From contig JABYQQ010000007.1 in NCBI GenBank assembly GCA_022605405.1, positions 2,534,437 to 2,598,436 of the forward strand: 64,000 nucleotides of DNA, given 5' to 3'. The position numbers and the translations under genes were made by a program. The notes under the pieces were generated by a model, which saw only the letters and a program-made list of their open reading frames with translations, was not told the origin of the DNA and did no database searches. Numbering within the stretch: position 1 is the first letter of the stretch; each line of letters starts with the position of its first letter. Positions 1-11,342 of the stretch are shown piece by piece. The stretch is from Earliella scabrosa (taxonomy: Eukaryota > Basidiomycota > Agaricomycetes > Polyporales > Polyporaceae).

Positions 1-458
1 CCGTAGCCCGAATGTTCTATCTATACCGCGAGGTGGACAGGACAGCACGTAGAAGAGAGAGACCAGCACAGATTTCAGCTGGATTTGGCAACTAATCACA
101 CGAGTCATGACTGTGACTCAACAACGTCACAACCCGTCACACGCCGATTGGCAGTGCGCCCTTAGCTCCCGAACCTGCCCCGAACAGCATCGCTTGCTCT
201 GCTTGATATTACCACCAGCGCGCCCTCTCCGCTATCCGATCCTGCTTGACCCATCCGCAGTGAATGTACTTGGTGACTGCCACCGAGTGAAATGTTCCTC
301 AGGGATGCCTGGTGGAGCTGACGAAGAAGGCAGTCTTGATTACGTGGTCAGCCGGGGCGTGGCTACCTATAATGACGGAGGTGAGGGCTCCTCCTCTCAA
401 TCTCCCCGAACGCTTTCCTTGCGATACTACACACTCATACATCACAGACACACGCAAT

Positions 459-1322
459 ATGCCTTCCAACGACTCTACCCATCAACTCGACGATACCTCC
501 CATTCCATCGACGATGCTCCAAATCCAATGGCGTCTCTCCGCGTCATTCCTCTCCCCCGGTGCACCATCTGCAAAGTTCCCACTATCTTCTCCTGTGCTC
601 GTTGTACCGAAGGAGCATATTACTGTGGCCCCCAGCATTTTGTGGAGGTGAGTATGTCTGCCTGAAACATCGCCGTTCATTCTAATCATAATCTTATAGG
701 ACTGGTGCCGCCACAAACAGCGATGCACCAGTTCGGAACTCCTTACATGGGGCATGGTATCTGGTTCTACCTACCCGGACTCAGGAAGGACGACCCCTAT
801 CGATCCTTCCGCTGAGACCGCCCCGTCTCAGCCTCTAGGCTACGGGATGCCGCTCGAGGAGACCGCCGGGCAAGTGGTGGGATTGCTGGCTCATCCGTTC
901 ATGAGTAAGTGGCGTTAACATACGCATGGACTATTCACATGGACCCTGTCTCTCCAGAGCTGCCCCAGTTTGTCCAGGTTCGCCTCGTCCGAGACACCAC
1001 CGACGTCTTCTCGAAATACCCAGTTCCTGTCCTCTACGAATTCTTCTCGGGTCGATGCGGCCGCACGCTCCTTCAATTTGGGCGCGGTATGCGTTTCCTC
1101 GGATCGCCCTTCCACATGTTTTACTGCGTCGATGCCTTCGTCACCAACTCCTACCCCAACGAAGCCATCAAGTCGCTCACTCGTGATGTCAATCCGTCGC
1201 CGCGTCCCTGGCCCGGGACCGTTCTTGTCCTGAAGGTTTCCAGCAACGCGCACCCTGACTACATCGACATCCGGTCTCGCGATCTACTCGACGTCCGAGA
1301 GTATTTTGTACATTTCCAGTGA
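459..1322 (+). CDS. MYND-type zinc-finger protein, copy A
   Basis: Three exons splice into one frame; introns are at about 650-699 and 904-956 (GTGAGT/TAG and GTAAGT/CAG). The N-terminus is Ser/Asp-rich. A MYND finger follows at about residues 33-70, in the order CTIC, SCARC, YCGPQH, DWCRHKQRC. The sixth ligand is His rather than the usual Cys, and the copy at 37 kb shares this. The C-terminal half carries a domain with PNEAIKSLTRDV and GTVLVLK, which recurs in the 37 kb copy and in the gene at 58.3 kb. MYND fingers usually bind short proline-rich peptides in partner proteins; here the partner is unknown. The gene is the first member of block A and is followed convergently by a kinase. The start at 459 gives the longest spliced frame without entering the upstream overlapping ORF. 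The finger call is firm and the exact start less so. Confidence 0.72.
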
Positions 1323-1473
1323 ATTCCCGATCACCAGCGTCGCCGTGTACGATAACAGCATAATTTTCCCGTCACGTGATAGTCGAGTCATGCAATAGAT
1401 TGATCCCACTTCCAGAGGGCAACCTGGAGTGGACTCATTCCTGCAGTGTGTGCCTCTACGTCGCTCCCTCCCT

Positions 1474-2843
1474 CTAATCCGCATCCTCGAACAACCGCGC
1501 TGCCGTGGCAACAGGATCTTTCGGCACAACTCGTCCGTCTCTGTGGAAGAATGGCAACATCAACGCGTCTGACACCGGTAGACGTCCGTTGGGATCTGGG
1601 CTGAGTAACTCAAAACACAGTTGCCGAGCTTCCTCATCCATGGATAGACTCTTTCATATGCACGTCAGTCGTTACTTTCGGGATATATTGCGAGATACTT
1701 ACGCTCAGATGGCGACAGAGTTGTATCTTCTTCCGACGCACTGCCCGACGGACATCTCTGCGGGGAGTCTTCACCCGTACACGCTCGCCGTCGATCTCAA
1801 AGAGACCCCTGGATTGCGCGTCCATTCGACTGACGAGCGACATGGGAATCGGTCCGATGATAATGTCTACTGCCAACATTCTCTCTGCAGCAGTCTCCGT
1901 GGCTGGAAACAGAGGATCGCCTCTCCATAGTTCAGCTAGGACGCATCCGACTGAGAACGAATCCACTTTGTCGGACCACTTCATGCCTGTCGGTATGTGT
2001 TACAATCTACTCTCGTGTCCTAAGGCGGAGACGTACCTAATGTCACTTCTGGCGCTCTGTATCGATAGGACCCCGCCATGCCGTAGTGTTCAGGAGCGTC
2101 CACCCGAGCATCCTCAAGATCGATGATGCGTATCTCAAACCGAAGCCTGGGGCCTTCTCGCAGGTCTATGAATCGGTCGAAAGTACGTCCAGCCTTGATG
2201 TGCGATGGAGCACTGACCTCTAAATGTTTCACTAGCACCGCTGTTGCAGAGCAATATGTTATCACTCTTCACGTCCGTGTGTATGATATGGAGACTGTGA
2301 AGGACTGTGAAGAGCACTCGTGAGCACTATTGAACGCTGTCATCATCACGATCAATCACTTACATGTGATCGCGTCCAGGAGCTGCTTCGAGATCGCTCG
2401 AATGTCGTCTTCAGCCATTGGCCGAAATTCATCGAGTTGAAGCGCTGCTCGGAGCGTGATGCCCATCATCGGAAGGACGACATGAAAGCGATCGCCTGCG
2501 ATTGTTGAGTCAAGAACGTCAAGGAATGAACTACACGATGCTTTAGCTAGTTTACTGAAGGTAACCCTATCACGCTCACTTATGATGTCCTCTACGTCGT
2601 GAATGTAGTTCTCGATACACGAACACTTCATGTTCAAGGGATTCTGCATGCTCACTCGCTGCCTTGGCAGTTTTGACGGCGACTGCACGGCCAGATGCAA
2701 CATCTACGCCCCCATAAACAATTCCAGTACGTCCACGGCCAATCTCGCCCAGAAGCCAATCTGCGGCACACATTAGTGAGTAGCACTAGCAATGATCGAC
2801 GATACTCACAACGATTGTTGATAATTGGACCGTAAGCTGCCAT
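1474..2843 (-). CDS. SRPK/CLK-like protein kinase, copy A
   Basis: Six inferred introns give one open frame on the minus strand. Visible kinase landmarks in order: glycine loop GRGRTGIVYGG, invariant lysine in VAVKTAK, alpha-C glutamate in EHEVFVYREL, catalytic loop HTDVKSDNILL, metal-binding IIDLEDA in place of DFG, activation-segment SYRYRAPEVTLG, then DSFSVGCVLAELWRGDPLFP and a late PDPNGRLPVSDAL. HTDVK instead of HRDLK, and the RAPEV..G segment, are typical of the SRPK/LAMMER group that phosphorylates SR-type proteins. All residues needed for phosphotransfer are present, so activity is likely. There is no obvious regulatory domain and the protein is almost only a kinase domain. It points towards the MYND gene and away from the F-box/nucleotidyltransferase genes, as in block B. 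The substrate cannot be told from sequence. Confidence 0.8.
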
Positions 2844-3360
2844 GCTCGTCAGTAATTCCCCGTCGAAGTATGAACAATGCTGTAGGATGTACGCTGAGCT
2901 ATCTGTTTTTATTCAAGCTACCTTCATAACATTGATGGCCCGTGAGCTACTGTATCACAGATACGCGTTTATACCCGGGCGTAAATGTCTGGATCTCTAC
3001 CATCCGACATCTCAGCACGACGTATAGACCGGCACAAGGCATCAACAGTCTCGGCGCAGCCCTTAAAGTGGCTGTGAAGAGCACGTTGGTTATTCTTCTT
3101 GATAACCTAAGTCTCATGATGAGCGCGCGACGCTGAACAAGCATTTGTAACAGCTGGAGCAGTGCTCATCGGTTTCTTGCAGTGTATAACACATTCCGCG
3201 TCTAGCGCCAAAACACTCGAGACCCTATGGTAGTCACGCAACATGGCTTTGCACGGACACATAATAGGGTGGGTTCCCCCACCGCTTCCTCATCCATCTA
3301 TTCTGACCGTGCCATCGGTTCTATTCTTACGGTACTCCAACACCCTTTCTTCCAACGATC
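2844..3360. other. Divergent intergenic region
   Basis: This stretch lies between the kinase A start and the first F-box/nucleotidyltransferase gene. I see only short, unconvincing ORFs. It should hold both promoters, but no clear TATA box or repeat stands out. Confidence 0.5.
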
Positions 3361-4571
3361 ATGAGTATATCGTCCTTCCAAGCCGCCTTCCGCTACGCGG
3401 GCAGCTCGCCGCCGTTCATCAGACTCTCGTACAACCGCGTGTAAGTCACCGACTGTTGGAATGATCCTGTTCAATCGCACTCATGGAGCATCTCAGACTT
3501 GCTCCCAATGTCATCGCCCTCATTACGGACTACATGGACATGCCAACATTGTTACAGTGGAAGGGCGCATGTCGGGGCAGCCAGGAACACGCGATCAAAG
3601 CGCTGCAGAAGAGCTTGCATCATCTGCTCAGGCGTTTTCTTCCCGCGACCCGCGAGCTGCTGCGCATAGTCACCGAATGCCGCGCTATGCTCAGTGGCAT
3701 CTTCGCCCTCGCGTTTCTCCTGCGCGACGTCAACGTGGAGACCGAGTCACTCGACATCTACATCAATGACGTTCACTTCCAAAATTTTCTGGAATACCTG
3801 CTTTATTCCCCATTCGTCTCCCGGCACCTGCAATTTCACGGCATGGCAGAGCTGTTGAGACCCCATCGGCAACAACGCGCGGTCAGACGGTTCGCACTTT
3901 TCACCACGACCACAGGTCGCCGCTTGCGACTTCACGAGTCCACCACACTCACCGCCTGTTCGCCGATCAGTCGCAGCTGGACCTCGGCGCTGATCAACTT
4001 CGTTACGGAGACTTCCTTCGGCTGCGCATACCCACAGCTCACTTTCCACAAGCGCGCCATCTTTGCTGACATGTGGCTCACCGGCATGACCGTAGAGGAG
4101 CGCAGAATATTGACCCACCTCCACGATCTCGGGTTTACCGTCGTATTCCACCCTGGCCAGTGGGACGACCACGGGGAGCAGAGCACCTCTCCGCGGTACA
4201 ACAATACTGCCCTTTTCCCGTGTTTCAGACATCTATACAACTGCCCCGATCAAGGCCGATACTTCGGGGATCCGGGTTCCTTGGTCGCGTTCATAGATCC
4301 AGTCCTACACGGTCCCGCCGTAGCGCTTCAGCGCTCGACACCGCCCTTTGGCACGATGGCCGCTTGGCGGCTATGGGTCTCCGGCAGCTGTGAAGAGGGC
4401 TGCGCATACAACGACGCCGTACTGCCTGGCTACACGCTGTCTTTACCAATGGCCATGCTCCTGGAGCATTCATTCGGGCAGGCGTTTCAAATACCACCGG
4501 CGTGCAGCGGTCCCGGCCTTGTCACCTTGCCTCCTGCGCTGCGCCGTCGCGGGAGATCAGCCTCAATCTAG
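3361..4571 (+). CDS. F-box/nucleotidyltransferase-fold protein with degenerate active site
   Basis: A short first exon (3361-3440) joins at 3497 through a GTAAGT...CAG intron and gives an F-box-like start (LAPNVIALITDYMDMPTLL). This is followed by a domain shared with the genes at 4960 and 40825. In those relatives the nucleotidyltransferase signature reads SGS..L then PGDLDIYV, with a third acidic residue in YVDIV. Here the same stretch reads LSGIFALAFLLRD and ETESLDIYI, and the third acid is lost (GRRLRLHES). The GS motif and two of the three metal ligands are therefore gone, and the protein is probably not catalytic. The C-terminal part, including a region around FGCAYPQLTFHK, is retained. 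It may act as an adaptor through the F-box-like helix, but its partners are unknown. The reading frame is intact, which argues against recent decay. Confidence 0.65.
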
Positions 4572-4959
4572 ATTTGAAGTGGCCTCCGTTTACATGACAT
4601 GTGTACGTACATACATACTGTAACATACTCCACCTAGATGTAGTCGATATTGGAATTCTAGTCACTCTCTCCCCCCTCAAAGCCGAAACCTGCAGGCACA
4701 GTGCATTATGCAATCACCGGTCGGAGTGCCGTAGTGTCAGATCTAAGATACCATATGCGGGCAGGGGCGGTAACCTGCTTATGTAATACATGTGGGACGC
4801 CGTCGTGAGGTGGCACCAGTGCACCACCACCCTTCCCTGATACCTGTGCGCCAATGCCCCGTCGCATATCTTGAGTGGCCAAACGATGCCAGGGTCACAC
4901 AGGATACACAGTTGCCTCTCCTCTACCAACCCTTGCCCATCGACTCTAACCTCTTCACC

Positions 4960-6057
4960 ATGGAGCACTTGTCGGAAACTGCATCTACCACCCGAGCACG
5001 CGCCGTTGTCGATCAAGAGTCTCGTCCCTCCAACTCGATGCATGCCCATGAACAGCAAGCTCTTATCGGTCCAATCGAGTACGTTCTATGTCTACAATCC
5101 TCGCCTATTACTCACCGATCCTCATGTAGCGTCCCAGACGATATCCTCGTCGCCTTCGTGTATCATGCCGACCTCATCACTCTGCTTCGATGGAGACGTA
5201 CCTCTCGCGCCCTTTTCTCCGTCGCGGCCACGGTTCTTCGACATCGGTACGAGACTTCTGTGAAGCCTTTCGTCTCCGATGTTCGCCGATTCGACGACCT
5301 GCTACGTACCCACGGTGCCATCATCTCTGGATCCGTTGCCCTTCGCTTCTTTCTCGACGAGGAGAGCTGGGAACCAGGCGATCTAGACATTTACGTCTCT
5401 GATCGTATGTACGTCTCTTTCATCAAGACTGTCATCCGCGACGAGGCATTCGCGTTCCGATTCTGCCCCCGCGTCCGTGCCGCGAGCTCGTCCGGCTCCA
5501 CCACCCCGGCTAGCGTCACCGACCTCGACTCACTCGAGGCCGAGCTCAACCCTGACAACGTCACGGATAGCGCAGAGGAGGTCGATTCTATGCCCTCAGT
5601 AGAATCTGGCGTCCATGGCATCAAAGACGTCCGCCGTTTCCGAACGAAGACCGGGCGCTACGTCGACATCGTGCGGAGTCCGTCGGATACTCCGGTCATG
5701 CCCCTTCATTCCTTTTGGTCGACCTTGGTCTGCAATTTTCTGACCGCGGACGGCTGTGGTTGTGGGTTTCCTGCTGGGACTGTATATAGGAAAGGGTTTG
5801 TCAAGGACGGGCCCCTGTCACGGCGCGACATGGTAGCTGTCACGAAGTACTTGAGGAGGGGTTTTAGGTTGTGGAGGGATGAGTGGTCTGCACCACTCGA
5901 GATGGAAGAGGGCCCTCAGTGTGATGCCGACGGCTTTGGGGACATGGATGCTATGGTCGTGAGCTTCCGCTTGCATGTGGAAGCGAACGCGGCCCCGCTG
6001 CCAGTCCGGCACACCGCATACGGATGGCGTTTAGTGCGCCCCTTCCCGAAACCCTAG
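4960..6057 (+). CDS. F-box/nucleotidyltransferase-fold protein, intact motif
   Basis: Two exons (4960-5078 and 5130-6057) encode about 348 residues. The N-terminus holds an F-box-like segment (VPDDILVAFVYHADLITLL). A minimal nucleotidyltransferase signature follows: ISGSVALRFFL, then EPGDLDIYV, with a third acidic residue in GRYVDIV after an acidic, low-complexity insert of about 50 residues. The GS...DxD...D arrangement is that of polymerase-beta-superfamily nucleotidyltransferases, so transfer of a nucleotide to a protein, RNA or small molecule is possible but not shown. A later segment (FLTADGCGCGFPAGT) is shared with the paralogs at 28 kb and 40.8 kb. This family expansion is known to me from Agaricomycete genomes, where the members remain uncharacterised. 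The start at 4960 follows a C-rich leader and precedes an intron placed as in the 40.8 kb copy. Confidence 0.7.
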   Translation: MEHLSETASTTRARAVVDQESRPSNSMHAHEQQALIGPIEYVLCLQSSPITHRSSCSVPDDILVAFVYHADLITLLRWRRTSRALFSVAATVLRHRYETSVKPFVSDVRRFDDLLRTHGAIISGSVALRFFLDEESWEPGDLDIYVSDRMYVSFIKTVIRDEAFAFRFCPRVRAASSSGSTTPASVTDLDSLEAELNPDNVTDSAEEVDSMPSVESGVHGIKDVRRFRTKTGRYVDIVRSPSDTPVMPLHSFWSTLVCNFLTADGCGCGFPAGTVYRKGFVKDGPLSRRDMVAVTKYLRRGFRLWRDEWSAPLEMEEGPQCDADGFGDMDAMVVSFRLHVEANAAPLPVRHTAYGWRLVRPFPKP

Positions 6058-6805
6058 TAGGTTTCTCTCGGCAAGTCGGGTATCAAAAAACACGCTGACT
6101 CGGAGTTTCTACAGAGAACAACGCGAACTCCGAATTATCTTATGACACCGATGACTCATGACGATGCTTACGGCTACTTTCAATAGGTTTGTATCTCGGG
6201 ACGTAGTGTATGTATTGATATCCCCTGTATCACACAGTGTGCAATATTCTGGGACACAGGGAGCAGAATTTTTTCTCGATTGCGCGAACTGAATGATCAT
6301 TCTTCCAGGTGTGGTTTCGACGCGACCCTGTTAACCCCGATCAACCGCCCGAGTACAGACGCTGTCGCGCTACCTCCCATCTCCTTCTGTGAAAGACCCT
6401 GACCTGATCGCACGCGCAGCTCGTTCAACACGTTCTCGGACGTGGTATAGTGATCTTCCTACTCGCAAGGGATCACCTTTGTGCCCTTCCTTTCTCCTTC
6501 CGGAGGTCGCTTTGCGCAACGAGGTGCTCGATTAATTAACTTTCCTTTCAGAAGCTGGCCACGCCAACTGCAGTCCTACACCTGCACTTCCCGCGACTTC
6601 GCGCTGCGCCGGAGTCTATGATTAGACTCCCATCAACACTTGCGAGAAGACGACGTAAATCCTTCCACGGGCGCCAAACCTTGTGCTTCCCGCGCTCAAC
6701 GTCATTCTGCGAGCACTCGTCTTCTACCTTCTCTCATCTCTTACTCCCTACATCCCATCCCTTCCTTAGCCTGCTGCGAACGATATTCGTCGGAAGACCT
6801 CGACT
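6058..6805. other. Intergenic region upstream of the zinc-finger regulator
   Basis: Only short shadow ORFs are seen. The last 200 bases before 6806 are pyrimidine-rich with repeated CTTCC/TCTC runs, as often found just upstream of fungal starts. No repeat or RNA gene was recognised. Confidence 0.5.
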
Positions 6806-8941
6806 ATGGATCCTGAAACTCCCCCCGAAATGCAATCTTCGCCTTCTCCGCCAATTCCCTACCAGCTAGCGCCAGCTGATGCTCCAGTTTATCCTCCTAC
6901 GCCAGTACCGGCAGGAGGCTCATTGATTGTCAATGTATGTCTGCTAGAACTTCCCCGATATGTCATCCGATCGGCTGATCCTCCAACAGCCTGTACTGCC
7001 AGCTAGGTCGACCGTCTGGCAAACCTCGTCCGACGAGGAACGCTCTGCTACGACTTGTACTGATTGTGCTACACGGGATGGACCAGTATGTATATCTTAC
7101 CTGGTCTGTAATGAGCTGACGCGTACCTAGTGTCATCTCATCGGGGAATGCATCGGCCCCGTTCAACAGACCTCCGGCTCCTCCTTGATTCGTTCTGGCC
7201 AAGCTCAGCAGCACGCCACCGCCCAGGATTCAAGATCTGCGCCCCTGGATTATGCGGGTACGTCTTCTAACGCGCGTATTCTCACTTGTGGCCTTTCCTG
7301 CGGCTGATGTGGACGCCAGATGCACCTGGATCTTCGTACATAGGACAAGCACCGCCTCACGGCTCGCACCAAAACCACGCTCACACAGCATCCCCCACCA
7401 CCGGCCTATTCTCAAGCGCTAGCTCCAGTCACTCGAGCTACTTCAGGCCATTCAACTCTTCCACTCCGAGGTACGCTCGTCACGACTGGATCCCCGCTCA
7501 ATCCCCAAGTCCCGACGATCAAACGGTTTCTTTTGATTGTGAGTGGCCCGTATTGTCGTCTAATGTACCCGCTAACATTGCTTTGGGCAGACTCGGGGTT
7601 TCTCGAGTCTCACACTCGCTACATGAACCAAAGCAACGAGGTGCGCGTCTTCGAGCTCGCTCGCGAGTTGATCCAACTGATCCATCCGTCTTGTAGCGCA
7701 CCGGTGTCGAGGGCGACAACGATCATCAAGATCCGCCCTTGATCCAGTCCAATCCGGGACACGGACATGCAACGAACTACTCGAATGCCTCGGTGCGCAA
7801 CATAACTTACAGTGGATTATACTGTAACTAACCATAGCACAGCACGGGTTGTCGAACGTCATCTACACCACTGCCACCCCCCATTCTACGTCTTCGCATG
7901 CTGTCTCGGCCGCTCCCTCACAGTCCTCGTCGGCCCATGCTCACCCGTACACGAGCACTCCTTCCACGAGCGACTACAACACCCGCGGCCACCTCGATCT
8001 CCTGGCATATTGGTCGGACCCGACGCAAACTCACGAAAGCACATCGCGGAGGAGCACTCATGGTAAGTCTGCGTTTCTGACAATAAGGGTAACATTGACG
8101 GTCTCGCTAGACAACGGATCTCACTCGTCGACGCTGCGCGAATCCCCCATGGATACTCAGTCGACGTCCACACAAGAACGCGCCCCCCAGCTGAGTACGC
8201 ACGAGCCTCCCACCGTCTCTACGCACAACACCGGTGCTTCCTCTCAGTATAGTCGCGCGTCTTCCACGCGCGGTCGCGCCACTGCCACGCGCGGTCGCGC
8301 CGCTGCCACGCGTGGTCGTGCTGCTGCCACGCGCGGTCGCGCAACTTCCACGCGTGGTCGCGGGAGGCGTCAACGCGGTCTCACAGCACCGCGTCATGCT
8401 CGTGCCGAGACACTCCCGACGACTGGTGGTCCGCCTCGACCGCCGACTCCCAGCGGATCGTCTAGGACCGTCGAGGTAGCAATCGCTCAAGACAGCGAGA
8501 TGCGCTATGTCGTCCCGCGTCGTGCCGCGACACCGAGTGGCTCCTCCAGGACGGTCGAGGTCGCGAACGCCGAGTCTCAAGTTCGCGGAGGCGTCCTCAA
8601 TGCTCCTCGTGCCGCACACCCCTCCTCAGCTGTGAGCGGGTCCGTCTGGGGTACGGAGATGCACACGGCAGCCGCGTCTAGCGCGGGACCGAGCATGTCT
8701 GGACAGGATGGCGCAGCGCGCGCTCGGCGATGTATCATGGAGAATTGTCCTCGGCCAGCTGTGGCCGATCCTCGTGTATGTCTCCGCTCTGTCTCTGATC
8801 AACGTTCAGTCGGACTAACATCATTCACAGTACCCCAATGGCTGGCGACCGTGGTGCGATGAGTGTGGACGGCGGACGCACCGAATGATGTACGAGACAC
8901 TCGCGTGGTACTTGCATGCTACTCAGCAGCGCCATCGCTGA
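6806..8941 (+). CDS. Zn2Cys6/GATA-like regulator, copy A (degenerate fingers)
   Basis: About eight exons splice to a Ser/Thr/Pro/His-rich protein. Near the N-terminus is CTDCATRDGP-CHLIGEC, which has the first half of a Zn2Cys6 binuclear cluster (C-x2-C-x6-C-x5-C) but then lacks the last two cysteines. The middle is disordered and carries a 7-residue tandem repeat. The extreme C-terminus spells CIMENC, then after an intron WCDEC (C-x4-C-x17-C-x2-C). This looks like a relaxed GATA finger and ends in a basic helix-like tail. The paralog at 42.8 kb has both fingers intact, which is how I read this one. It was presumably a DNA-binding regulator; with both fingers altered, its DNA specificity is doubtful. 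It lies between the F-box/nucleotidyltransferase and GD[IA]V genes, as in block B. Confidence 0.62.
8257..8361 (+). repeat. 21-nt coding tandem repeat (five units)
   Basis: Five direct 21-nt units encode A-x-x-T-R-G-R. The units differ mainly at third codon positions. They form an Arg/Gly-rich stretch inside the regulator, similar in composition to RGG-type RNA-binding or phase-separating tails. Confidence 0.85.
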
Positions 8942-9728
8942 GCTACTCCGTCGTCGCTAGGTCTGTCACGTCGTCGCTGTCCTCTCGCGTCGTCGTCTAC
9001 CTGGTGGCCCTCATCCGTCTCCTCGGCCGCATCTTCTTGGACTTTTTTCTTGCGCCTTCATCTTGGACTATGGGCCCGGCCTGCCCCACGCATTCTTTAA
9101 CGTGAAGTTGCCCTTCCGTGTCGCCTTCATCATCCTCGTCTACGTTCTCGTCATGGTCGTCGCTGCAGTCGTCTCCTTTATTGCCGCCTCAGACTTGTCT
9201 ACCCATCAAACTCACATATTCGGCTTGCTCTATCATAAGTTCTTCTATCTCGCGTCGGTTCCTCGTATCTATGATAGCTTTCTTGCTTGTATCGATAGTC
9301 ATATACGACATATCTTCTTGGTTGTATCAGTAGTCACGTAGATATCATCTCTTCTTGGTTGTATCACTAGCTATATGATTGTAATTTCTTGACCGATATT
9401 ACTCCCTGTCTCAGGCAGGCCACACAATCGCGCGAGCCTACTTGTCCTCGTGGATGTCATACACATCCCTAGCATCAATTCGGACATTGTTGACTTCTAT
9501 TGACTCTAACACCACTAAGCCCGCCGTCTAAACCACCTCCGTCTAATTTGCTGTCTACCTCCCCTCTATACCATGATCTAACCGTTACCGATACCCGAAA
9601 CCTGAACACTCTAACCTGCAGTTAAGTTCCAAAAGAATATACGAATTGATGCTTCATCCCTAGGAATGATATAGAACGATCGTCAGTACTATTCAGCCCT
9701 GCATCCAAGCGAATGGGCAACAACTCAC
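8942..9728. other. Convergent intergenic region
   Basis: This lies between the ends of the zinc-finger regulator and the GD[IA]V gene. An ORF at 9063-9341 would encode a hydrophobic peptide with a predicted membrane span, but nothing else supports it as a gene. Otherwise I see AT-richer non-coding sequence. Confidence 0.45.
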
Positions 9729-11342
9729 CTATGCGCGACCCTTTGCTCCCTGCTGGCGCTTCCGGCGTATTTCAACACCCGATTCGGGAGCTTCGCCCGA
9801 ACGGTCTCGGCGCTTCGCCGCCTTCTTGCCTCGTCCACCGGACCCAGATCCATCGACGTCATCGCTGGCAAGTAAGTCTCCCGCAGCAACATCGTCAGAA
9901 CCGGTGTTGACCGTTGAGATAGTCGAGACACTACTCAGGTCTGTGTCGCCCTCTTCTGCGTCTACCATGACGAAGCCCTGAGATGCGTCTTGCGTCTCGC
10001 CATGCACAGGAGCACGTCCGACTTCTTGATCAATCCGCGTGCCCGTCTCTCCTGCTCCCGCGACATCGACCGGAACTTCTGCTTTCCCCGCACGTGGAGA
10101 ATCCCGAGCGACAACACAGGCCACGCCGGGAATCACGGCCGACGCGACAGACTGAGCACTCTGTGCAGCTACTATCAGAGCATCCGCCGCAGTGGCCGCA
10201 TTCGCTACTCAGCCTCTGGTCAGAATCGAGTTGAATGGCGCATGTCAAAACAACACACCGTCTACGACCTCTCCATCGCGCAGAGCAATCCTTGTCAGAT
10301 CTCCGGAAATCGCCCCGTACGCCGCCCCGGACTTCTTCGACGGAACCCCGTTCATGACGCGAACGATGTCGATGAGCAGGTACTGGGGGTACCAATCCGT
10401 CTCGCCCTCGATGTACTTGAGGGTAAAGGACACAGCGACGGCATCTCCCTCCCGCAGACGATTCGGAGTGCACTGTGCGATGTTCATGAGACGCCCTCCC
10501 TCGACAGCACGTACAGCTGGTCGATTGGGGTTTGCGCGATACTTGCGGGCACGACCCTCAGCCTGTCGCACCCATCTGTGGAGATGTTCGGGGAAGGGCG
10601 GTTTTCTCTCCCCCGGGATGTGACGGATGAACATGGGAGTCTTCATCCAGAATTCCGAAGGAGTGAACTCGGAGTCTCCGGACTGCCATGACCGGCGTAC
10701 GGTGTTGTCGGGATTGAAATCTGTCATCATCTGGAGGCGTGCTTCGAGCAACTAAGGCGAGTGACTCAGTTGCCACGCTCTAGGGGTTAGAAGATGTTCT
10801 CACCTTCTGTAGGTCATAGAAGTCCGAGTCCGAATGCGTCTGAAACGCGTAAGAATAGTTGCAACGATAGCTCGCGTAGTGCAATCTACCGGTGGTTGTC
10901 AGTGCGCCCACATCATGACCCTGATTATCTGACTCACGTATTATCAGATTCGTCCTCAGAAGTCTTCTTCTTCTTCTTGTTGTCGATAACGAGGTTTCCG
11001 GTCAAGTAATCATCCGCATCAGAGAAAACTCCAGCGTAGCAAAGTACTGCCGGCGTCCTCGATCCAACGCGACACACCTAGCACGATGTCAACCACGATT
11101 CTGAGGAAGCAGCGTCAATTTACTGCGCTCACCGTCCATTCCGAGTGTCCGGTGCGAGACAATTCGACCAGCGGAGAGTCGGTTTCCAGAGAATAGACAG
11201 CGTCCCCGTATGGTATGTCGGATGGTCTGAAGCCCTTGGATTTCCATTCACTGACAACTCGCTTCAGTTGGTCTTCCATCTTGACGAGTCGCAAGTCGGA
11301 ACTGAAGCATCGGTAGCATCGCCCTCGAGACTTATATCTTGT
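9729..11342 (-). CDS. GD[IA]V-family protein of unknown function, copy A (5' end incomplete)
   Basis: Spliced minus-strand gene paired with the gene at 56.1-57.8 kb. Shared landmarks are: a charged N-terminal helix ending SDIP; a short TPAVLCYAGVFSDADDY segment; YASYRCNYSYAF; EFWMKTPMFIR; HLHRWV; KYRANPNRP; and a core LREGDAVAVSFTLKYIEGE followed by DWYPQYLLIDIVRV. The C-terminus is Ala/Ser-rich and then basic (GKKAAKRRDR). Introns inferred at the matching points use standard GT-AG ends. One 55-nt intron takes the place of a segment that is coding in copy B. I recognise the RGDxV...W...IVRV pattern only as a recurrent Agaricomycete hypothetical family. The frame is open back to 11342, where an in-frame stop lies, so a first exon upstream is probably missing from this model. 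It faces away from the RNR large subunit. Confidence 0.6.

Noticed and set aside
107..685. 192-codon ORF at the left edge
   Set aside because: It overlaps the MYND exon in another frame and has no motif.
9063..9341. Hydrophobic 92-codon ORF as a membrane protein
   Set aside because: Several frames are open in this pyrimidine-rich stretch, and there is no homolog pattern or splice support.
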